Assembly: GCF_002119725.1 (NCBI RefSeq)
Contig: NZ_CP021109.1
Span: 2,852,001-2,916,000 of the forward strand
DNA: 64,000 bases
Source: Bordetella genomosp. 9
Lineage (GTDB): Bacteria; Pseudomonadota; Gammaproteobacteria; Burkholderiales; Burkholderiaceae_B
Reading direction: 5' to 3'
Both the position numbers and the translations under genes were made by a program. Of this stretch, positions 1-8,740 are shown one piece after another (within the stretch, counting starts at the first letter, position 1; the number at the start of each line of letters is the position of its first letter). The notes beneath the pieces are model-generated. The model had not been told where the DNA came from, searched no databases, and worked only from the letters and a program-made list of their open reading frames with translations.

Positions 1-1582
1 TGCCGGGATTGCCCGGCGCTACGATGCCCGCAACGTCGGCCGGCCCGACCGTGCCGGCTCCGGAGAGCGTTCCGCCACGCTCGACTGTCAGCCGGGATGA
101 TGCGATAGAGCCCTCCACCGCGAGCGTGCCGCCCCGGACGACGGTGGGGCCCGTGTACCGGTTCGCGCCGGTCAGCAACAAGGTTCCCGCGCCCCGCTTG
201 GTCAGCCCGCCACGACCCGTGATGTCGTTGCGCCACCAGGAATCATGGCCCTTGGTGTCCACGTCGAAGATCGGGTCGAAACCTTCCGCCCCGAATTCCA
301 CCGGCCCGCGCACCGCGCGGCCGAGGTCCAACAATCCACGGCCATACAAGGCCCGATCGGCGAGATGACCGGAGCGGTCTGCCGAAGTCAGCAGCACTTC
401 GGCGACTTGCCGCGCCGTCATGTAGGGGAAGGCCTGACGCAGCACTGCCGCCGAGCCCGCGACAAGAGGAGCGGCGAATGATGTTCCGGCCATGCCGCGA
501 ACTTTGTAGCGGCCATTTACCCAGGTCGTATAGAGGAACGACGACGCGGCATCTTCCCCGGCGTCAGGACCGTCGCCGCCCGGAGCAGCGATGCACCACC
601 GCCACGCCACACCGCAGCCGTTGCTGTAGCTGGCGATTGTCCTGTCGCGGCGCACTGCGACGGCAGCAATCAATGTCCCTTCCAGATCGCGGAAATCGAA
701 GGCGCGCAGCCGCGGGTCCTGAAGGTCTATCTTCGGATAATTCTCGGGAGAATAAGCGGACATTTCCCACTCCTGTCCCCCATCGACAATCTGGTATATC
801 CCCGCCGCATGGTTGCCCGGATGAATGAAGGGCAACAGACCGAACCCCCCGGGATGCCGTGCGGCCACGGGATGAACCCCTGCTTCGTTCCCGGCGGCGT
901 AAACAGTAAGGACATCGTTTGCGGCCGCGTAGCGCAGCGCCTCGGCCTCGTCGCTGAAATTCTGCAGCCGTCCATCGGATCCAAGGAGCAGCGTCTGGAT
1001 CGATTGCGGCGTGTACGTGGGATTCGCGTCTTCCGCATCCATTTCCGGCAACGGATACACCTGTGGCGCATAGCTGCCGTTGATGACGCGTACGCCATTG
1101 TCCACCGCCTCGCGAATCGCCTCGTCGGAAAACATTGGGCCGCCATCGTAGAAGCCCTGCACCGGGAAGAGCGTGGCGTCGTACGCCACTCCATGCATGC
1201 CGATGCCATCCCGGGCTGCGGCGAGGAGCCCCGCCACCGCGGTGCTGTGAACACCCGGCTCGATAACGTCACCTGTGGCGGCATCGATCTGCGTGCCCCA
1301 AGGCCATGCGCGTCCCGCGAATTCCGGGTGGCCGTAGGCGCCGCCATCGTCCACGACGCCGACGCGCACGCCCTTGCCCGTATAGCCCATGGCATACGCC
1401 GGGGCCGCATTGATCATTCCCAGGCCCCAGGAAGCCTGGTACTCGGCCGTGCGAAAGCTCTCCTCTGGCGCGGCGTACAGCGAGACGGGCATGAATAGGC
1501 TGCCCATCACCGTACGGCGCATCAGATGAGACAAAGCCGCGCGGCGGGCATGCGGGCCGGCCGCCCTTTTGGATATCGCCAT
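1..1582 (-). CDS. Subtilisin-family (S8) autotransporter serine protease, partial (3' end outside window)
   Basis: I translated this reading frame by hand on the minus strand; it is open from the ATG at 1582 to the window edge (about 527 residues). An N-terminal signal-like segment (Arg-rich, then a hydrophobic stretch, ending near residue 39) precedes a subtilase domain. The triad is visible: Asp in VGVVDDGG near residue 78, His in GVHSTAVAG near 110, Ser in GMAGTSFAAP near 366. Around residue 460 a Gly-rich passenger-associated repeat begins (GGLTKRGAGTLLLTGANRY), typical of type V autotransporter passengers. By family knowledge a C-terminal beta-barrel should follow beyond position 1. No lipobox Cys is seen, unlike Bordetella SphB1. 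The start codon has no convincing ribosome-binding site. Confidence 0.88.
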   Translation of the reverse strand, partial: MAISKRAAGPHARRAALSHLMRRTVMGSLFMPVSLYAAPEESFRTAEYQASWGLGMINAAPAYAMGYTGKGVRVGVVDDGGAYGHPEFAGRAWPWGTQIDAATGDVIEPGVHSTAVAGLLAAARDGIGMHGVAYDATLFPVQGFYDGGPMFSDEAIREAVDNGVRVINGSYAPQVYPLPEMDAEDANPTYTPQSIQTLLLGSDGRLQNFSDEAEALRYAAANDVLTVYAAGNEAGVHPVAARHPGGFGLLPFIHPGNHAAGIYQIVDGGQEWEMSAYSPENYPKIDLQDPRLRAFDFRDLEGTLIAAVAVRRDRTIASYSNGCGVAWRWCIAAPGGDGPDAGEDAASSFLYTTWVNGRYKVRGMAGTSFAAPLVAGSAAVLRQAFPYMTARQVAEVLLTSADRSGHLADRALYGRGLLDLGRAVRGPVEFGAEGFDPIFDVDTKGHDSWWRNDITGRGGLTKRGAGTLLLTGANRYTGPTVVRGGTLAVEGSIASSRLTVERGGTLSGAGTVGPADVAGIVAPGNPG

Positions 1583-1659
1583 GATGGATTCGGAACCATG
1601 AGAGGAAAAAACGAGAGCCTCTAGTGGTCCCCGTTTCCCTTTGGTTCCGCCGTACCGCC

Positions 1660-1695
1660 GATGGCGATGGCGATGGCGGTGGCGGTGGCGATGGC
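1660..1695. repeat. Hexamer microsatellite, six GRTGGC units
   Basis: Six consecutive 6-bp units (three GATGGC, two GGTGGC, one GATGGC) lie in the gap between the autotransporter start and the 3' end of the ABC substrate-binding gene. The unit is a multiple of three and lies outside both genes, so frame-based phase variation is not expected. Confidence 0.8.
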
Positions 1696-1723
1696 GCGCG
1701 ATGCGCGCCGGCTCAAATGCCGA

Positions 1724-2524
1724 TCAGCTCTGCACCTGCGTAATGCGGGCCGGCAGATCGCGGCCGTGATACTTCTTGTAGATGGCATTCAGCCTGCCGT
1801 TCTTCAGGTTCTCGCGAACCCAGTTGTCCACCCAGTTCTTCAATGCGGGCTGGTCCTTCTGCAAGGCGATGCCCAGGTCGAAGTCCTTCTGCTCGAATTT
1901 CATCTCCAGATTGCGCTGGGGCGCGCGCTTCTGCATTTCGGCAAGATTGGACGGCGTGCTGGAAAAGATGTCTATCTGTCCTGTCACCATGGACGTGATA
2001 AGCGTGGCATCGTCCTCGTAGCGCTTGATGTCGGCGCCCTTGGCTTTTTCCGTCGTGATGCTGTCGTTGACCGTCGCGCGGGTCAGGCCGATCGTCTTGC
2101 CGCTGAGGTCGGCATAGTCCTTGATCCTGATGTCCTTCGGCGCGCCGACGATCAGGGAAATGACCGCGTATGGCACCGAGAAATCGACCACCTTCGCGCG
2201 CTCCGGCGTGATCGAAAGATCGGCGATCACCAGGTCGGCGCGCCTGGCCTGCAATGTCGGCACACGGGCGGCATTGGTGACCTGGACGATTTCCAGCTTG
2301 ACGCCCAGATCCTTGGCGAGCAAGGCCGCCGTATCGACGTCCGAGCCCGTGGGCTTCAGGTTCTCATCGACGTAGCTGAACAGCGGGGTGCCCATGGCGA
2401 TGGCCACGCGGATCTTGCCGGCCTTCTTGATGTCCGCCAGTTCGTCCGCCGCGGCAAGGTGGGCCGTGCCGGCCAGCAGGAACGCGGCGGCGCAGCCGCG
2501 CAGGAAAAGATGTTTGAATTTCAA
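1724..2524 (-). CDS. Polar amino-acid ABC transporter, periplasmic substrate-binding protein
   Basis: 266-residue SBP_bac_3 (PAAT family) protein. The signal peptide runs to about residue 26 (ending HLAAA), then the mature domain opens with ELADIKKAGKIRVAI, the usual start of these proteins. The SDVDTAALLAKDLGVKLE and RADLVIADLSITPERAKVVDFS stretches are the family fingerprint for amino-acid binding. The start is a TTG with a good upstream GGAG. It is the last gene of a four-gene leftward operon, 79 bp after the ATPase gene. Substrate cannot be fixed from sequence. Confidence 0.9.
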   Translation of the reverse strand: MKFKHLFLRGCAAAFLLAGTAHLAAADELADIKKAGKIRVAIAMGTPLFSYVDENLKPTGSDVDTAALLAKDLGVKLEIVQVTNAARVPTLQARRADLVIADLSITPERAKVVDFSVPYAVISLIVGAPKDIRIKDYADLSGKTIGLTRATVNDSITTEKAKGADIKRYEDDATLITSMVTGQIDIFSSTPSNLAEMQKRAPQRNLEMKFEQKDFDLGIALQKDQPALKNWVDNWVRENLKNGRLNAIYKKYHGRDLPARITQVQS

Positions 2525-2603
2525 GTGTGTCTCCTGGTGGATGAACGGTCGATCGATTCGTTGATGAATCGCCGCGCAGACCGGCCGGGCGGCCGGCGCG
2601 GCG

Positions 2604-3332
2604 CTATAACCCGTTGCTGAGAAACGCGCGCAGCTCCGGCGTTTTCGGGGCGTCGAGCATGCTGCCGTCGCCGACTTCCCAGACCTTGCCCTGGTGCATG
2701 TAGATGATGCGGTCGGCCACGCGCTTGGCGAACGCCATTTCGTGCGTGACGAGCAGCATGGTCATGCCATCGGCGGCCAGGTTCTCCATCACGCGCAAAA
2801 CTTCGCCCGTCAGCTGCGGATCCAGCGCGGAAGTCACCTCGTCGAACAGCATGACCTTGGGGGCCATCGCCAGCGACCGCGCAATGGCGACGCGCTGCTG
2901 CTGGCCGCCCGACAGTTGCTCGGGATAGGCGTCGGCCTTCTGCGCCAGGCCCACCTGCTCGAGCACCGACAGGGCGATGCGGCGCGCCTCGTCCCGGCTT
3001 TTCTTCTTGACGTGGCGCAGGGCCAGCATGATGTTTTCCTGCGCCGTCAGGTGGGCGAACAGGTTGTAGCTTTGGAACACGATGCCGACTTCCAGGCGCA
3101 GCTGGCGCAAATCCACGTCTGGCGCATCGACACGGATGCCGCACACTTCGATGCGGCCCTGGTCGATGGTCTCCAGCCGATCGATGCAGCGCAGCGCCGT
3201 GCTTTTGCCGGAGCCGCTGGCGCCGATGACCGCGATCATCTCGCCTTTGGCAACCTCGAAGGACACGCCCTGCAGCACCTGGTTGGAACCAAAGCGCTTA
3301 TAGACGTCATCGAGCTTAACGATTGCCGACAT
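2604..3332 (-). CDS. Polar amino-acid ABC transporter ATP-binding protein
   Basis: 242-residue GlnQ/HisP-type ATPase on the cytoplasmic face of the importer. Walker A GASGSGKST near residue 36, signature LSGGQQQRVAIARSLA and Walker B VMLFDEVTSALDP are all present, so it should hydrolyse ATP. Its ATG overlaps the end of the upstream permease gene by 17 bp, showing cotranscription and probably translational coupling. Confidence 0.95.
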   Translation of the reverse strand: MSAIVKLDDVYKRFGSNQVLQGVSFEVAKGEMIAVIGASGSGKSTALRCIDRLETIDQGRIEVCGIRVDAPDVDLRQLRLEVGIVFQSYNLFAHLTAQENIMLALRHVKKKSRDEARRIALSVLEQVGLAQKADAYPEQLSGGQQQRVAIARSLAMAPKVMLFDEVTSALDPQLTGEVLRVMENLAADGMTMLLVTHEMAFAKRVADRIIYMHQGKVWEVGDGSMLDAPKTPELRAFLSNGL

Positions 3333-3969
3333 TCAGCTTGTTCTCCATCGATTGGCTCCAGCGGGACAGCGGGTAGCACAGCGCGAAATAGAACGCGGCC
3401 ACCAGACCGAACACGAGGAAGGGTTCGAAAATCGAGTTGTTGATGATCTGGCCGGCGCGGGTCAGCTCGATGAACCCGATCACCGACGCCAGCGAGGTCA
3501 TCTTGATCAGCTGCACCAAAAAACCCACCGTCGATGGCAGGGCCAGGCGCACGGCCTGCGGAATAATGACCAGCCGCAGTGTCTGCCAGCGCGTCATGGC
3601 CAGGCATTCCGATGCCTCCCACTGCGGCTTGGGCATGGCTTGCACGCAGCCGCGCCAGATGTCGCCCAGATAAGCGCTGGTATAGATCATCAATGCCAGC
3701 CCCGCCGCCACCAGCGACGGCACTTCGTAGCCATAGACCGAGAGGCCGAAGTACACGATGAACAGCAGGATCAGCAGCGGAATGCCCTGGATGATTTCGA
3801 TATAGACGAAGCCGGCCGTGCGCAGCCAGCGGCGCGGCGAAATGCGCGCCAGCATGACGCCGAAGCCGCCGATGCTGCCCAGCACGAACGCCAGGGCCGA
3901 CAGGGCCAGCGTCCATCCGATCGCCTGCACCAGGTACCACAGGTGCGCCATTGAGAAGCCATTCATCAT
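3316..3969 (-). CDS. Polar amino-acid ABC transporter permease (second subunit)
   Basis: 217-residue HisM/GlnP-family inner-membrane permease. It has several hydrophobic helices and the cytoplasmic EAA loop (WEASECLAMTRWQTLRLVIIPQAVR) that contacts the ATPase. The open frame extends far upstream, but the start is set at the ATG at 3969, which overlaps the first permease's stop (ATGA type); the upstream extension is out-of-frame shadow of that permease. A second ATG follows directly at 3966. Confidence 0.92.
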   Translation of the reverse strand: MMNGFSMAHLWYLVQAIGWTLALSALAFVLGSIGGFGVMLARISPRRWLRTAGFVYIEIIQGIPLLILLFIVYFGLSVYGYEVPSLVAAGLALMIYTSAYLGDIWRGCVQAMPKPQWEASECLAMTRWQTLRLVIIPQAVRLALPSTVGFLVQLIKMTSLASVIGFIELTRAGQIINNSIFEPFLVFGLVAAFYFALCYPLSRWSQSMENKLNVGNR

Positions 3970-4715
3970 GCCGCCCCCCGCTTGATGGCCGTGGTCACGT
4001 TCGCGCGCTTGGGCGGCGCCTTGCCGGCCAGGGCGGCGGCGCGGCGGACGGCGCGCCGCCGCTTGAACGCGTACTCGCCCACCACCCAGGCGATGAGCTT
4101 GATCAGAAACGACAGGGCCAGATAGAGGGCAGCGACCACAAGGTACGTTTCCAGCGACCGGAACGTGTCGGACTGGACGGTATTGGCCACGGCGGTCAGC
4201 TCTTCGGCGGAGATCTGCGAGGCCACGGCAGAAGCCTGCATCATCAGCAGGAACTGTCCGGTCAACGCGGGATAGACCTTTTCGATGGACGGCTGCAGCA
4301 TGACGTGCCAGCCGATGCGCCAACGCGACAGCCCCAGGCATTCCGCCGCCTCGATCTGGCCGCGCGGCACGGCCTCCAGGCCGCCGCGGATGATTTCGGC
4401 GGCATAGGCGCCGATGTTGACGATCATGGCCAGCACGGCGGCGGCGAACGTGGGCAGACGCACACCCACGCTGGCCAGCCCGAAGAACAGGATGAAAATC
4501 TGGACCAGGAACGGCGTGTTGCGGACCACTTCGATATAGGCCGCGCAGGCGCGCGACAGCAGACGGAACCGGCTGCGTTTGGCGAAGGCCACCAGCGTGC
4601 CAAGGATGACGCCGAAGAAGATCGCCACGGCCGTCATCTTCAGGGTCAGCCAGGCGCCCTTGAGGAACACCGGCCAATAGGGCCAGAGGCTGCTGAAATC
4701 CAGGGAAAAGCTCAT
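3966..4715 (-). CDS. Polar amino-acid ABC transporter permease (first subunit)
   Basis: 249-residue PAAT-family permease, first gene of the leftward operon permease-permease-ATPase-binding protein. The EAA-loop motif is visible (IEAAECLGLSRWRIGWHVMLQPSIEKV) between membrane helices. The C-terminus is unusually basic (RRRAVRRAAALAGKAPPKRA). The promoter should lie in the 4716-4900 gap, which holds a dyad operator-like site. Confidence 0.92.
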   Translation of the reverse strand: MSFSLDFSSLWPYWPVFLKGAWLTLKMTAVAIFFGVILGTLVAFAKRSRFRLLSRACAAYIEVVRNTPFLVQIFILFFGLASVGVRLPTFAAAVLAMIVNIGAYAAEIIRGGLEAVPRGQIEAAECLGLSRWRIGWHVMLQPSIEKVYPALTGQFLLMMQASAVASQISAEELTAVANTVQSDTFRSLETYLVVAALYLALSFLIKLIAWVVGEYAFKRRRAVRRAAALAGKAPPKRANVTTAIKRGAA

Positions 4716-4820
4716 CGCGCGTTCTGTCTCGTCTTATGGAGGCCCATGGCAGGGCCGGCTTTTGCGTATGGCCGCCGGCGCGATGCATGAGGTCCGGCAG
4801 ACGCGGCGACTATAGCATTG

Positions 4821-4838
4821 ATGTACGACAACGTACAT
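4821..4838. promoter_or_regulatory. Dyad-symmetric operator candidate before the amino-acid ABC operon
   Basis: ATGTACG and CGTACAT form a perfect 7-bp inverted repeat around ACAA, between the leftward ABC operon and the rightward SnoaL-like gene. Size and symmetry fit a dimeric repressor such as a GntR-family protein. The regulator is not identified in this window. Confidence 0.45.
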
Positions 4839-4900
4839 GGTAAAAATCCCTATCCGCCGAACTCCCGGCTTTCGCTGCGCTGAAAAGCGTCTCTTGTTAT

Positions 4901-5281
4901 ATGACGACTGATGATGCTCGAATAGAAGTCGCCGAATGCGTCGAAGCGCTGAGGCGGCAGATGCTCGACCCGGATGGCGGCAGCCTGGCCGCCCTGACCG
5001 CCGATGCCCTGTCGTACGGCCATTCCAATGGCACGGTGGAAGACAAGGCCGCGTTCATCGACGCCCTGGTTTCGCGCCGCTCGGACTTCCGGCGCATCGA
5101 ACTGAGCGAGCAGAACATCATTGTGGTCGGCGACGTCGCGCTGGTGCGCCATCTGATGGACGCGGACACCAATGACGGCGGCAAGCCCGGCCATGTGAGT
5201 CTGAGGATCCTGCTGGTCTGGCACAGGCAGGCGGACGGGTGGAAATTGCTGGCGCGCCAGGCGGTTCGCGCCCCCACATGA
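4901..5281 (+). CDS. SnoaL/DUF4440-like nuclear-transport-factor-2 fold protein
   Basis: 126 residues. Layout fits the NTF2-like/DUF4440 fold: N-terminal helix (EVAECVEALRRQMLD), a middle segment ending in LSYGHSNGTVEDKAAFIDAL, then beta strands ending in LRILLVWHRQADGWKLLARQAVR. Members are small cytoplasmic ketosteroid-isomerase-like proteins of varied or unknown function; no specific substrate can be named. It is divergent from the ABC operon and shares its upstream region. Confidence 0.75.
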   Translation: MTTDDARIEVAECVEALRRQMLDPDGGSLAALTADALSYGHSNGTVEDKAAFIDALVSRRSDFRRIELSEQNIIVVGDVALVRHLMDADTNDGGKPGHVSLRILLVWHRQADGWKLLARQAVRAPT

Positions 5282-5288
5282 TCTCGCA

Positions 5289-5308
5289 GGCCCGCGAACC
5301 GGCGGGCC
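5289..5308 (+). other. GC-rich hairpin after the SnoaL-like gene
   Basis: GGCCCGC and GCGGGCC form a perfect 7-bp stem with a 6-nt loop eight bases after the stop codon. There is no T tract, so it may be a weak terminator or an mRNA 3'-end stabiliser. Confidence 0.4.
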
Positions 5309-5412
5309 GGCCGGATCGCGCACTGGCACCATTGGCCTACGGCGCAACAAGCGGAGTGCGCCACAGCGCCATGCCGCTAGACTGAAAGGCCCCCTCTTTT
5401 TTCGTGCCCGCC

Positions 5413-6138
5413 ATGTCGCCGCCGCCCTTGCAAGAGCCGCCACAAGGTCTGAAAGACCAGGATTGGACCTCGGCCGAACGATTGCTCGACGCCAGCGGCT
5501 GCGCGGTGCTGCCGCGGCTGCTTTCGGACGCCCAATGCGACGCCGTGGCGGCCTGTTACGACGAAGCGGCAAGATTCCGCAGCCGTATCGTCATGAGCCG
5601 CCACGGCTTCGGGCAAGGCGAGTACCAGTACTTCGACTATCCGTTGCCTGAACTGATCCAGGCGCTTCGCGACCAGGCTTATGCGAAGCTGGCGCCCATC
5701 GCGAACCGTTGGAACGCCGCCATGGGCCATGCGGTGCGTTATCCCCCCACCCTTACGGGCTTTCTGCGGCGCTGCCATCAGGCGGGGCAAAGCCGCCCGA
5801 CGCCGCTTCTGTTGCGCTACGGCGCGGGGGACTACAACTGCCTGCACCAGGACCTGTATGGTGAACACGTGTTTCCCTTGCAGATCGCGATACTGCTGTC
5901 CGCGCCAGGCACGGACTACAGCGGCGGCGAGTTCGTGCTGACCGAGCAGCGCCCGCGCATGCAGTCGCGCGTCCACGTCGTGCCCTTGAACAAGGGCGAC
6001 GGCGTGGTGTTTGCGGTAAACGAACGGCCGGTGCAGGGCGTTCGCGGCACTTACCGGGTCAAGCTGCGCCACGGCGTGAGCCAGGTTCGCGCCGGCCGTC
6101 GGCACGTGCTGGGCGTGATCTTTCATGACGCCGCATGA
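5413..6138 (+). CDS. 2-oxoglutarate/Fe(II)-dependent oxygenase, Oxygenase-NA type
   Basis: About 241 residues. The central NCLHQDLYGEHVFPLQ supplies the His-x-Asp iron ligands (about H145, D147 from this start). The closing segment with RHGVS and GVIFHDA matches the distal part of the double-stranded beta-helix. FVLTEQRPRMQSR is the family's characteristic loop. Such enzymes hydroxylate a substrate using 2-oxoglutarate and O2; the substrate is unknown. The ATG at 5413 is chosen; an in-frame GTG at 5404 is also possible. Confidence 0.85.
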   Translation: MSPPPLQEPPQGLKDQDWTSAERLLDASGCAVLPRLLSDAQCDAVAACYDEAARFRSRIVMSRHGFGQGEYQYFDYPLPELIQALRDQAYAKLAPIANRWNAAMGHAVRYPPTLTGFLRRCHQAGQSRPTPLLLRYGAGDYNCLHQDLYGEHVFPLQIAILLSAPGTDYSGGEFVLTEQRPRMQSRVHVVPLNKGDGVVFAVNERPVQGVRGTYRVKLRHGVSQVRAGRRHVLGVIFHDAA

Positions 6139-6289
6139 GGGCCGTCCAGGCCGAAATTCTGAAACTCCGGCGCCGCCGTCCGGTATTTTTTGAATTCGCG
6201 ATCTCGCGCGCCGTTTCAACGTCGCCCGCCATGCCGGACCGGCGCCCGCGCCCTACAATCGCCGCAGCCATTTTCCCGGCGCACCAAGG

Positions 6290-6328
6290 GACAACGAGCG
6301 TAGACAACGAGCGTAGACAACGAGCGTA
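6290..6328 (+). repeat. Three perfect 13-bp tandem repeats in a 5' leader
   Basis: GACAACGAGCGTA occurs three times without a mismatch, ending directly before the GGAGC ribosome-binding site of the gene at 6344. Copy number could change by slippage and would alter the leader length. Confidence 0.9.
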
Positions 6329-6343
6329 GGAGCAAGAAACGGC

Positions 6344-6850
6344 ATGAATCCGGCATCGACGATCACACGAGCCCTTGCAGGGTTGACCTTTGCCGCCGCG
6401 GCCGCCATCGCCGCGGCCGGGCCCGCGGTGCCGGCCTCGCCGCCAGGTACGGCAGCATCACAAGGTACCGGGTCATCGCAAGACTTGTTGTCACTGCAAG
6501 GCACGCCATCCGCCGCGGCAAACGAACTGAACGCCTGTGCGAAAGACATCGGCGGCCAGCCGCGCACGGCGCTGAAAGCCTGCCTGCAGAACCGCATCGA
6601 CGTGGCGCGCAAGGCGATGCGGCAGGCCTACGCAACGACGGCGGCGCAACTTAAGCAGATCGATTCCGCCGCCACGCCCCATGCCATGCACGCGCTCGAG
6701 GCGTCTCAGAAAGGTTTCGACAGGTTCATGCAGAAGGAATGCAGGCGGCAGGGCGCTGCCCTGCTTGGCGGATCCGGCGCCGGCGATGTGGAGCAGGCTT
6801 GCCAGGCGGCGCTCATGCGGTGGCGCGCCGCCGCCTTGCGCCAGAACTGA
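6344..6850 (+). CDS. Exported small protein, LprI/DUF1311-like
   Basis: 168 residues with a signal peptide (TRALAGLTFAAAAAIAAAGPAVPA) and a linker rich in Ser, Gly and Gln. The mature part has four Cys (in NACAKD, LKACLQN, KECRRQ, EQACQAA) spaced in a helical domain like the LprI/DUF1311 lysozyme-inhibitor-like family, where such Cys form disulfides in the periplasm. Family assignment is by pattern only. Translation starts at ATG with GGAG upstream, just after the 13-bp triplicate. Confidence 0.65.
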   Translation: MNPASTITRALAGLTFAAAAAIAAAGPAVPASPPGTAASQGTGSSQDLLSLQGTPSAAANELNACAKDIGGQPRTALKACLQNRIDVARKAMRQAYATTAAQLKQIDSAATPHAMHALEASQKGFDRFMQKECRRQGAALLGGSGAGDVEQACQAALMRWRAAALRQN

Positions 6851-6865
6851 TCGGCGCGGCTACCC

Positions 6866-7762
6866 CTAGGCCCGAGCCGGCTGCATGCGCTCGGCCACGT
6901 AGTCGAGAAAACAGGCGATGCGCGACGCCAGCTGGGTGTTCCGGTAATACACGGCATGCACCGGCTGCCGCACATCGACGGTGTGGCGGGTCAGCACCTG
7001 CACCAGGTCGCCGCGCCGGCGGTCCTCGACGGTCATGAAGTCGGCCAGGCACACCAGCCCCTGTCCCGCCAGCGCCAATTGGCGCAAGGTTTCGCCGCTG
7101 GACGCCGCGAGCGTGGGCTGGATGGCCATCGACTCCCCGGACGCATGGCGCAACGGCCATTGGTTCAGGCTGTCCGGCTGGGTAAATCCCAGCAGGCTGT
7201 GGCGCGCCAAGTCGGCGGGCGTGCGGGGCTTGCCGCGTTCGGCCAGATAAGCGGGGCTGGCCAGGATACGCAAGGCGTTGCTGCCCAGGGGCCGCGCATG
7301 CAGCGTGGAATCGCGCAGGGGGCCGATGCGGATGGCGATGTCCGTGCGCTGTTCGAGCAAATCGATGATCTGGTCGCTCGTGTGCAGTTCGAGCGAGATT
7401 TCCGGATAGCGCGCCCGGAAGTCGCCCACCAGCGGCACGATCACATGCAGCATGAAGGGCGACGCCGCATTCACCCGCAGCAGACCGGCCGGACGCTGGC
7501 GCCGCACCGCCATCTGTTCTTCCATTGCATCGACCGACTCCACGATGCGGCGGGCCTCGGCCAGGAACACCTTGCCTTCCTCGGTAAGGGCGAGCCGGCG
7601 CGTCGTGCGTTGCAGCAGCGTCGTCTCCAGCTTGCGTTCCAGGCGGCCGAGCGCCCGGCTGATGGCCGATACCGTCTGGCCCAACTGGGCCGATGCGGCC
7701 GTGATGGAACCGGTGTCCACCACGGCAATGAAGGTCTGCATTTCGTCCAGTGTCGTCTTCAT
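6866..7762 (-). CDS. LysR-family transcriptional regulator
   Basis: 298 residues. N-terminal winged helix-turn-helix (TFIAVVDTGSITAASAQLGQTVSAISRALGRLERKLETTLLQRTTRRLALT), then a periplasmic-binding-protein-like effector domain. Start placed at ATG 7762; an in-frame GTG lies two codons upstream. It belongs to the large group of LysR proteins that often control a divergent gene; here that is the LysE-type exporter at 7961, so control of that exporter is inferred. Confidence 0.92.
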   Translation of the reverse strand: MKTTLDEMQTFIAVVDTGSITAASAQLGQTVSAISRALGRLERKLETTLLQRTTRRLALTEEGKVFLAEARRIVESVDAMEEQMAVRRQRPAGLLRVNAASPFMLHVIVPLVGDFRARYPEISLELHTSDQIIDLLEQRTDIAIRIGPLRDSTLHARPLGSNALRILASPAYLAERGKPRTPADLARHSLLGFTQPDSLNQWPLRHASGESMAIQPTLAASSGETLRQLALAGQGLVCLADFMTVEDRRRGDLVQVLTRHTVDVRQPVHAVYYRNTQLASRIACFLDYVAERMQPARA

Positions 7763-7960
7763 GCCCACATCTTAGACGCCCCTCTTCCCGCCATCCCGGA
7801 TTCGTGGGCACAATGCCGGGATTCTTCGTGACGGCCGCCGGCCGCCCGGAGGCGGGCGCGACGCAACCGCGATGCGCCGCCATGCGAGCAAGCCGCGGCC
7901 ACGCCGGTTCCCGTGCACACCACCGGGGACGCGGTTGCTACCCCCATCCGGAGACCACGC

Positions 7961-8575
7961 ATGAGCATCGAATTCCTGATCACGTCGCTGATCGTCGTGG
8001 CCTCGCCGGGAACGGGCGTGGTCATCACCGTGGCCGCCGGCCTGACGCGCGGCACGCGCGCCAGCATCATTGCGGCCTTCGGCTGCACCCTGGGCATCGT
8101 GCCCCACATGCTGGCCGCCATGACTGGACTGGCAGCCGTGCTCCATGCCAGCGCGCTGGCCTTTCGCACGGTGCAATACCTGGGCGTCGCCTATCTCCTT
8201 TACCTGGCGTGGCAAAGCCTGAAGGACAATGGCGCGCTGTCCGTGGACGGCGATGCCGCCGCGCCCCGCTCCGCGCTGCGCGTCATCGGCTCGGCGATAT
8301 TGACCAACCTGCTCAACCCCAAGCTGTCGCTGTTTTTCTTCGCCTTCCTGCCGCAGTTTCTCGCGCCCGGCGAGCCGGCGCCGCTGCATCGCATGCTCGA
8401 GATGAGCGGCGTCTTCATGCTGATGACCTTCCTGGTTTTCGCGCTTTACGGGGCGTGCGCCGCAAGGGTGAAGGACCGCGTCATCGGCCGCCCGGCGGTA
8501 CTGGCCTGGCTGCGGCGCGGATTTGCCGCGGCGTTCGTGGCGCTGGCCGCCAAGCTCGCCATCGTGCGGCCCTGA
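7961..8575 (+). CDS. LysE/RhtB-family amino-acid exporter
   Basis: 204-residue inner-membrane protein with about six hydrophobic segments. The opening MSIEFLITSLIVVASPGTGV carries the family's SPGP-like motif (here SPGTG), and NLLNPKLSLFFFAFLPQF matches the conserved NPK(x)xLFF motif. These transporters export amino acids or homoserine lactone-like compounds. ATG at 7961 chosen over upstream in-frame codons because homology begins here. Divergent from the LysR gene. Confidence 0.9.
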   Translation: MSIEFLITSLIVVASPGTGVVITVAAGLTRGTRASIIAAFGCTLGIVPHMLAAMTGLAAVLHASALAFRTVQYLGVAYLLYLAWQSLKDNGALSVDGDAAAPRSALRVIGSAILTNLLNPKLSLFFFAFLPQFLAPGEPAPLHRMLEMSGVFMLMTFLVFALYGACAARVKDRVIGRPAVLAWLRRGFAAAFVALAAKLAIVRP

Positions 8576-8740
8576 AGACGGCTCGAAGGGCGCCAAAGCG
8601 GCCCGCAGCGGCATTCTGCCAGGCAGGCCTTGAAGCGGCTTGCGGCCCTTGCAGGGGCATTCGAGCGGCCGCGACACGGTCGCCAATGGCCCGCCGGCGG
8701 CGCGGTTGACTTCGGCCGCGGCGCCCCGATATAAGAAACC

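Noticed and set aside
1-1582. SphB1 as the name of the partial autotransporter
   Set aside because: No lipobox Cys after the signal segment and the passenger continues outside the window, so the specific name is not supported.
1660-1695. Hexamer repeat as a contingency locus
   Set aside because: The unit is six bases and lies outside genes, so frame switching is not possible; a promoter-spacing effect cannot be shown.
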